Origin: Linum tenue
Taxonomy: Eukaryota > Streptophyta > Magnoliopsida > Malpighiales > Linaceae
Assembly (NCBI GenBank): GCA_946122785.1
Contig: CAMGYJ010000002.1
Span: forward strand, 67,047,703-67,111,702
Reading direction: 5' to 3'
Length of the DNA: 64,000 nucleotides
Below are positions 58,328-64,000 of the stretch, in pieces (within the stretch, counting starts at the first letter, position 1; every line of letters begins with the position of its first letter). Under the pieces are notes generated by a model. That model had not been told where the DNA came from, searched no databases, and saw only the letters and a list, made by a program, of their open reading frames with translations. Position numbers and translations under genes: made by a program.

Positions 58328-60303
58328 ATGAAAGCTGGCTTGAAAATGTTCTCCCTATCCGGATCATCCACCTTTAATGTCACCTCCTTGTCTTCTTCTG
58401 CTGCTACCTCGACTTTCCCTTCTATTCAATCGCTAAGTTCTTCTTTTTCCCCAATATCTCCGCTGACTGCCGATTCCTTGAGAATTCGACCTGCATCGTC
58501 TATTGGGTTCCCGATTTTCAGCGGAGGAAGGCGAAGCCTCTGCAGCGCTTCTGCTTCCATGTCGGGAAATGGGTCGCCTTCTTCATCTTCCCAGGTTTGG
58601 CCAGTCGTTCTCCTTATGACCTGATACCGTTGTGAATGAATAGACCGCTCACTCTGTCCAGTGTCTTTGGATGTCGATATGGCAGGAGGGATCAGACTCG
58701 TTTTTCAGGAGTGTTCTGGAAAACGTGGAATCGGTTTACTTGAGCAGGAACCCCACAGCCAAATCCATCTTGGAGCTTGTTCAGTCGGCTGATGGCGGTG
58801 AACGAATCTGTTATGATCACCTTGCTTTCAGAACATTTGGGGTATGTTTTGCTATTTCAATCAAGTCGTGCGGTTTGTAGTTTATTAATGGAAAATGGGT
58901 GTTGAAAATAATTCCAGGTGGATGGTCATGGGATTGATTCCATGGCTAGTTTCTTCCTAGATTATGGATACAAGCAAATGGAAGAACTCAGATTCCCTGC
59001 CAAGAAACTCAAAGCACTGTGGTTTTCACCACCTCCCAGTGTTTCAGCTGCTAATGGTGGCAGCCGTATCCACGGGCCGTTGCCAAGGGTCTTCATATCG
59101 GAGTTACTTGTTGATCAAATGAGTCCACAAGCTCAGGTGGGAATTCCATCAAAACCATTGTACACAAGTCTCTATGTGAATTCTCTGGTTTGCTTTCTGG
59201 AAAATTGATTGCTTGCTAGCTGTCTCTCTATTAGAGAGGATTAAAGGAATGTCAGTTTAGACTTTAGAACATGGGAGTGTTAGTTTAGTCCTTACCTTGT
59301 ATCTTGGCTCATCATCCCTTATGTCTATTTCTTAGGAAAGCACATCATTGACAGAACATACTCACTTACCTGGCATGATTTGTTGGATGGTGTTTGAACT
59401 GTATTTCTTTCTTTCAGGAAATAATTAGAAAGTATGTCGAAATCTCGAGCAGCGGATACAAGTATGCAGCTCTTGCAAGTGCTCTTGGAACTTTGACATG
59501 GAAGAAGCCTATGCATTCTGAGTTTCAGCAGTTGGCAAGGTAGTTAAATTCCTATTGCCAGTGTTAACTAGCATTAGGTTTTATGGTGTAAAGAGCCTTG
59601 GTTTTGAATGTGTAGGGAGAGCGAGTATGCTGCATGGACCCTTGTCAATGGCTATGCTCTGAATCATGTCACCATCTCCACTCATCGGCTGAAATCTAAC
59701 TTGAGCCAGATCAACAGTCTCAATCGGTTCATTGAAGAGAACGGCTTCAAATTGAACTCTGAGGGTGGTCTCCTGAAAGGTAGGATTATTAGCTAACATT
59801 GTGGCGGTTCTCTCTTGTATAGAATGCTGGATGTCACTGTCAACCATCTTCACTGTTCATCAAAGACAAGACCGACTGATAAAGGGCCATACTTCTGTTT
59901 TTTTGTTCCGTCCAGTGAGCCCTGATGGTCTTCTGCTGCAGAGCTCCACTGTTGCAGATTCAATGCCTTTCCGATTTTCTGATGGTGCTGTTGAACCAGT
60001 CCCTTGTTCCTACATTGAGTTCGCAGAACGCCTTGTCTTGCCGCAGTACAAGAATCTTCCAAATGATGAGGTAATGAATGTGAACCCACTTTGTTCCAGT
60101 TATCCACAACAAACCCTGAAGATCTTCACATGTTTCTCTTAGATCTGTTTTAAGTGTATCTTCAAGATTAGCATTGCCTAAAAGTCGTACTGCTGGTAAT
60201 TCAACAGGTTAAGGAGTTTCACAGGCGAGACGGGTTTGAGGTTGGAAATGCTGATAAGATCTTTGAAAGCACATCTCAAGAGCAAGTAACAAGAGCTGCA
60301 TGA
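58328..60303 (+). CDS. Plastid DUF1338 protein: 2-oxoadipate dioxygenase/decarboxylase (FLO7-like)
   Basis: Seven exons (58328-58594, 58686-58841, 58918-59136, 59418-59539, 59616-59779, 59916-60070, 60208-60303) give 392 aa. The first 85 or so residues are Ser-rich with few acidic residues, a typical chloroplast transit peptide. The rest is the DUF1338/HglS domain. Candidate Fe(II) ligands are visible in conserved settings: CYDHLAFRTFG, GYALNHVTI and SYIEFAERL (His, His, Glu). The bacterial and plant enzymes convert 2-oxoadipate to 2-hydroxyglutarate in lysine catabolism. The rice homologue FLO7 affects amyloplast starch. Ligand assignment rests on family knowledge. The gene is complete and converges on the kinase gene with 558 bp between stop codons. 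Confidence 0.9.
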
Positions 60304-60861
60304 GAAACAGTTCCAACTGCAAATATAAAAGGATTTGGTCCTCCAACTGGTTATTATGGCCCTCAAGCATCTGAAGGCTGCTTTACCTTCTTCTCTTGAT
60401 AATTGCCTAGAATAAATGGTTTTAGCCTCTCATTGTGAAAATGCCTCCAATGTAATACAGTAATCACAGTTGTCTGGACAGACTTCGTGTATCCTAGTAG
60501 TTGAAAGATGGTTAGCTGGAAACAATGCCAAATCCAGAAACCAGTTTGACGTAACTGTTAATCAAATGTGAATTATTGAGGTGTGAAAATGATGGTTAGA
60601 TGGGTTGTGATAATATCTTTGCATTCCAAACAGAGTAGCACAACTACAAACTTTCTTAATGCATTTTGCTTCAACAAGCTTCCACATGACCTACAACATT
60701 GTCCACCTGCTGGGAGATACCATCACTCTAAAACACAAAAGTTGCCTTCTTTCCATATTTCAGTTGTTCAAGAACAAATGATTTCACGGGGAGATACATC
60801 TCTACGGAGAAGGAGGCGGGAAAGACAAACAAGATGGAGATAACTACTACCGAACTCTGAT
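60304..60861. other. Shared 3' region of two convergent genes
   Basis: 558 bp between the DUF1338 stop (plus) and the kinase stop (minus). It must hold both 3' UTRs, which may overlap. No gene seen. Confidence 0.6.
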
Positions 60862-63751
60862 CTAGTGTTTGCCATTGGGTTTAGGGGACTGATGATGATG
60901 AGGATGTTGATGATGGTAAGGAGAAGCATGTGATCCATTAGGTATCGAAAGACTTCTTGGTTGATGCCCATTTCGAGACAATAGACCTGGCTGTGTTGTC
61001 CGCATGCCATTTTTGGAATTAGGACTCGCTGCTGCCATTCTCTCAGCTTGCATTGTCTGGAAGTAATACGATGAGCTTGCCATGTCTTTTAGATTCGGCA
61101 GAGGCTTCAGAACCTCCACAACTTCACTCATCAGTGGCCTAGCTTTTGGATCACGGCTTAGGCAGTGAGCAGCTAGCTGGGCAGCTTTCTGGGCACCCTT
61201 TATGGAGAAATGGCCTTCTAGCCGAGGGTCTATCAGTCGATAAAACCTCCTCCTCTCTCCAAGATGTGGCCTCGCCCATTCTACCAGATTATGCTCTCCA
61301 TTTGGCCGGTTCTTGTCCATCGATCTTCTGCCAGTAATCATTTCAAGCAACACCACTCCGAAGCTGTAGACATCGCTTCTTGATGTCAGATGTCCTGGCA
61401 ACATAGAAAAGCAGCAAAAGAATTTTCATAAAATCTAAAGATATTCCCCCTTGAGTAACAACATGCGATCATGATACAACTATAGTCGTACCAGAAAATA
61501 AAAAACATTTCCATAAAACTTCAGTTAATTTCAGATCCGCTAAATATGAATTGCAGAAGATCATATAGGGTATTACCTTTCTCACGTAATCACAAAAATG
61601 ATAGCATAAGAGCACTGACCTGTCATTACATACTCAGGTGCAGCATAACCATAAGTCCCCATGACACGAGTTGACACATGAGTCTTGTCTCCTTCAGGAC
61701 CATCTTTCGCTAGTCCAAAGTCAGAGAGTTTTGCATTATAGTCCTGTAATACACACACAGATCATAATTAAATCCAAATATAGGAAGAAAAAGGATTCCA
61801 ACAGACACTACTACCTACCGCATCCAAAAGGATATTTGAAGTTTTGAAGTCGCGATAAATAACTGGTCTTTCTGCTTCTTCGTGAAGAAATGCAAGGCCC
61901 TTTGCAGCACCAAGCGCAATTTTCATCCTTATGGACCACGGAAGAGGCAAAGACCCTGGGAACAATGCACTTCTATTAGAGGGAAATAACCAAAGGATCA
62001 TGATAACAAGAGCAACTTTGTAAGTGGTGGTAAATATATGTGGTATAACCAAAACAGTTTCAGTTTGATCTAAAAAAGGCTACAACCAGATGGGTAATAA
62101 ACAAAACTAGTTTGATTCGTTAAAATTTCCTCGTCAAGGAAAATAGACAGCTAACCCATATGGAATAGCAGTACAGTTAAATTAAGACCAGATTACCAAA
62201 GTGGCACATCTACCATAGGTTAGCAAAATTTGAAGTAGATCTGATAGACAAACATATGAACCACTCAATGCACATACCCAATTTGGCAGAGTGGAAAGTT
62301 ATGGTTGGTGAGGCATAATCATATAACATTCAATATTCTGTTCAATGGTAGAGATTCCTGACTTATTTTCTGAAGAACTCCGAAATTATAGCATGATGTC
62401 CTAAGGTCATGAAGTGCAGGAAGAAAGACAAAAGATCTAACATACTTCTAAATAAGTGATTCTCCAAGCTTCCTCGCGGCATGAACTCATAAACCAAAAG
62501 CCTTTGATCATCTTCAATGCAATAACCAATAAGCTTAACCAAGTTGGGATGTACAAGATCACCTAGATAATTCACTTCAGCCTGCCACATGCACAGAAAT
62601 TGAGATCAAAGCCAAGACATTGAAGCAAAGTAGTTGAATTGTTGAAAAGAAACTGACAAGCGAAAAGGATGAAAAGAAACTGCACAATCATAACATGATG
62701 CACATAATAGATTAGACCCACTCCATACCAGCCATTCTTTATGACCCTGAAGTCCATCATGATTAAGGGTCTTAACAGCAACAGTAAGCCCTGTGCCAGG
62801 TTTCACCGGAGCAGTTCCATTCTCTTCAATCCAACCTTTAAACACACAACCAAAGCCGCCCTCGCCAAGAAGGCTCTCAGGTCTGAAATTCCTTGTTGCT
62901 AACTTCAGATCATTGAAAGTGAACTTTCGCAACCGAGAAGCAACTTTAAGCTCCTCCTCTAGTTTGGAAGTAGATGAATGGCTTTCGGTATTACTTGTTG
63001 TTGTAGATGGGACGATGGGAGCAGTCGGCTGGTCTTTGCTAGTGTCAATTGTAGATTTACTTTCAGCTGAACCACAAATGAGTTGTCCATGTTATTCCCA
63101 CAGCAACCGAAAACAAACAGGCAGGCTAGAACAATGACTGCTTAACTCGAGCAGAAAGACAAACAAAAAACAAAAAAGAGTAATTCAAAGACATTCCTCT
63201 TTTCAAACAATTATTTTCACTTGAATTGCATACACATACTACGGCAAGCGTCATCCTTTGCTTTTCACTATTACTCTATTAGGCACGTAATCAAGCTCTA
63301 TTGAAGACCATGTCCTTAACCATATTCATAACCAAGGCTCTAAAATCAGTACTGACAAACATAGCTCGAACCAAATTCCAATCAAATCAATGTACAAAAT
63401 CGAACAATTAAACAAACACATTGAAGATTCGAAAGCGGTAAAACTGAATACACTTAAAAATCAACCAAAACTCGACTGGAGGGAAGAGAAGGATTTACCA
63501 TAACTAGTGCTGTGCCCACTAACAGAACTATCGATCTTGGATCTTGAAGAAATGCAGCTGCCTAGAAGCCTCCATTGCAGCCAGCAACCTGGGTCCGACT
63601 CTTGAATACAGTCCTCAGCGAAGCCAGAGACGCCACCACTGTCCTTCCTCTGCTTCTTTTTCTTCTTCTTCTCTTTCTTCTTCTTTCCTTTAGATTGAAA
63701 CTCGAGACGAGATGGAGACTTCAAATTACCATTCTCGCCGCTTAATACCAT
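60862..63751 (-). CDS. Receptor-like cytoplasmic kinase VII, PBL34/35/36-like
   Basis: Six exons (63751-63499, 63066-62729, 62581-62446, 61955-61819, 61743-61620, 61394-60862) give 506 aa. The Ser/Thr kinase domain (about 155-435) has all key motifs: [65 protein letters not shown] and [33 protein letters not shown] before it and [16 protein letters not shown] after it place it with PBL34-36, which act downstream of pattern and lipid-A/3-OH-fatty-acid receptors. The N-terminus MVLSGENGN lacks Gly2, so no N-myristoylation. A Lys run ([16 protein letters not shown]) and Cys pairs ([12 protein letters not shown]) could still give membrane association. An in-frame stop lies just upstream, fixing this ATG as the first possible start in exon 1. 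The His-rich tail is variable in the family. Confidence 0.94.
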
Positions 63752-64000
63752 CTTGGAGGACGAACCCTAAACGCCTAAACCCACTTCTCATCCAAGCACC
63801 GACAAAATCCCCAAACCATCCAACCAAAAAACCAACCTTCTTCAAAACCCAGAATCGCACCACTTGACAAGGGCAGAAAACTGGAGCGCTATAAAACCCA
63901 GAAAAAAACAAACACACAAGAAAGCGCTCAACTTTTGCAATTCCTCATCAAAACCTACGAGGACCCAGTTGAGGAAACGAGGCGGAGATCACATGAAACG
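63752..64000 (-). promoter_or_regulatory. 5' region of the PBL-like kinase gene
   Basis: Upstream sequence and probable 5' UTR of the minus-strand kinase, cut by the window edge. CTATAAAAC occurs on the plus strand at about 63889; no convincing minus-strand TATA seen. Confidence 0.4.

Noticed and set aside
1..64000. CRISPR arrays, operons, bacterial-type genes or a biosynthetic cluster
   Set aside because: All supported genes are intron-bearing plant genes of unrelated function. Repeats are transposons or microsatellites without the regular spacer pattern.
1..64000. tRNA, rRNA or snoRNA genes
   Set aside because: I saw no cloverleaf with matched A and B boxes. The only 5S-like stretch is partial and embedded in an LTR fragment.

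Overview
This window is nuclear DNA from a flowering plant, most likely a eudicot. Genes carry many short introns with GT-AG borders, intergenic DNA is AT-rich, and every recognisable protein belongs to a plant family: plastid alpha-amylase with CBM45 modules, pectate lyase, WRINKLED-type AP2 factor, RLCK-VII kinase, and a plastid DUF1338 protein. All exon models below were built by hand from reading frame plus GT/AG borders. Each closes in frame over its whole length, but none has been checked against transcripts.

Layout. 1-14 kb is repeat-dominated. A 760-880 bp direct repeat (3-762 and 6569-7444) brackets a hAT-like element that itself holds a 5'-truncated LINE with a perfect 13-bp target duplication, then a MITE and an RT relic. 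A near full-length RNase H-type LINE follows (7445 to about 13.3 kb), broken by one frameshift in ORF1 and two stops in ORF2. 14.5-23 kb holds a divergent pair: AMY3-like alpha-amylase (minus) and a DnaJ-Cys-rich/NUMOD3-like/zinc-knuckle protein (plus). 23-27 kb is a repeat patch (a hAT element, a Mutator-like MITE, a LINE relic). 27.1-29.0 kb is a pectate lyase gene with a 292-bp miniature LTR element in intron 1. 29-38 kb is again transposon debris: LINE tails, a copia fragment with LTR, a 5S-rRNA-like LTR fragment with primer-binding site, and a hAT element. 38.8-41.1 kb is a WRI3/ADAP-like AP2 gene with the 9-nt VYL microexon. 42.1-48.4 kb is a second divergent pair: DUF1664 protein (minus) and VDAC porin (plus). 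48.4-58 kb is AT-rich, with a decayed copia element between two LTRs and a LINE relic split by a hAT element. 58.3-63.8 kb holds two convergent genes: a plastid DUF1338 / 2-oxoadipate dioxygenase (FLO7-like) and a PBL34/35/36-like kinase (minus).

How the genes relate. They do not form a cluster with one shared task. Three have a plausible link to plastid carbon metabolism: AMY3 (starch breakdown), the FLO7/DUF1338 protein (lysine catabolism, endosperm starch) and the WRI-type factor (fatty-acid/wax gene control). The linkage looks incidental.

I found no convincing previously undescribed system. The most testable oddities are: loss of one of the two redox cysteines in AMY3; an exceptionally small LTR element 9 bp inside an intron; a 5S-rRNA-derived (Cassandra-like) LTR remnant; a LINE whose ORF1 and ORF2 overlap by ATGA; and a PBL kinase without Gly2.
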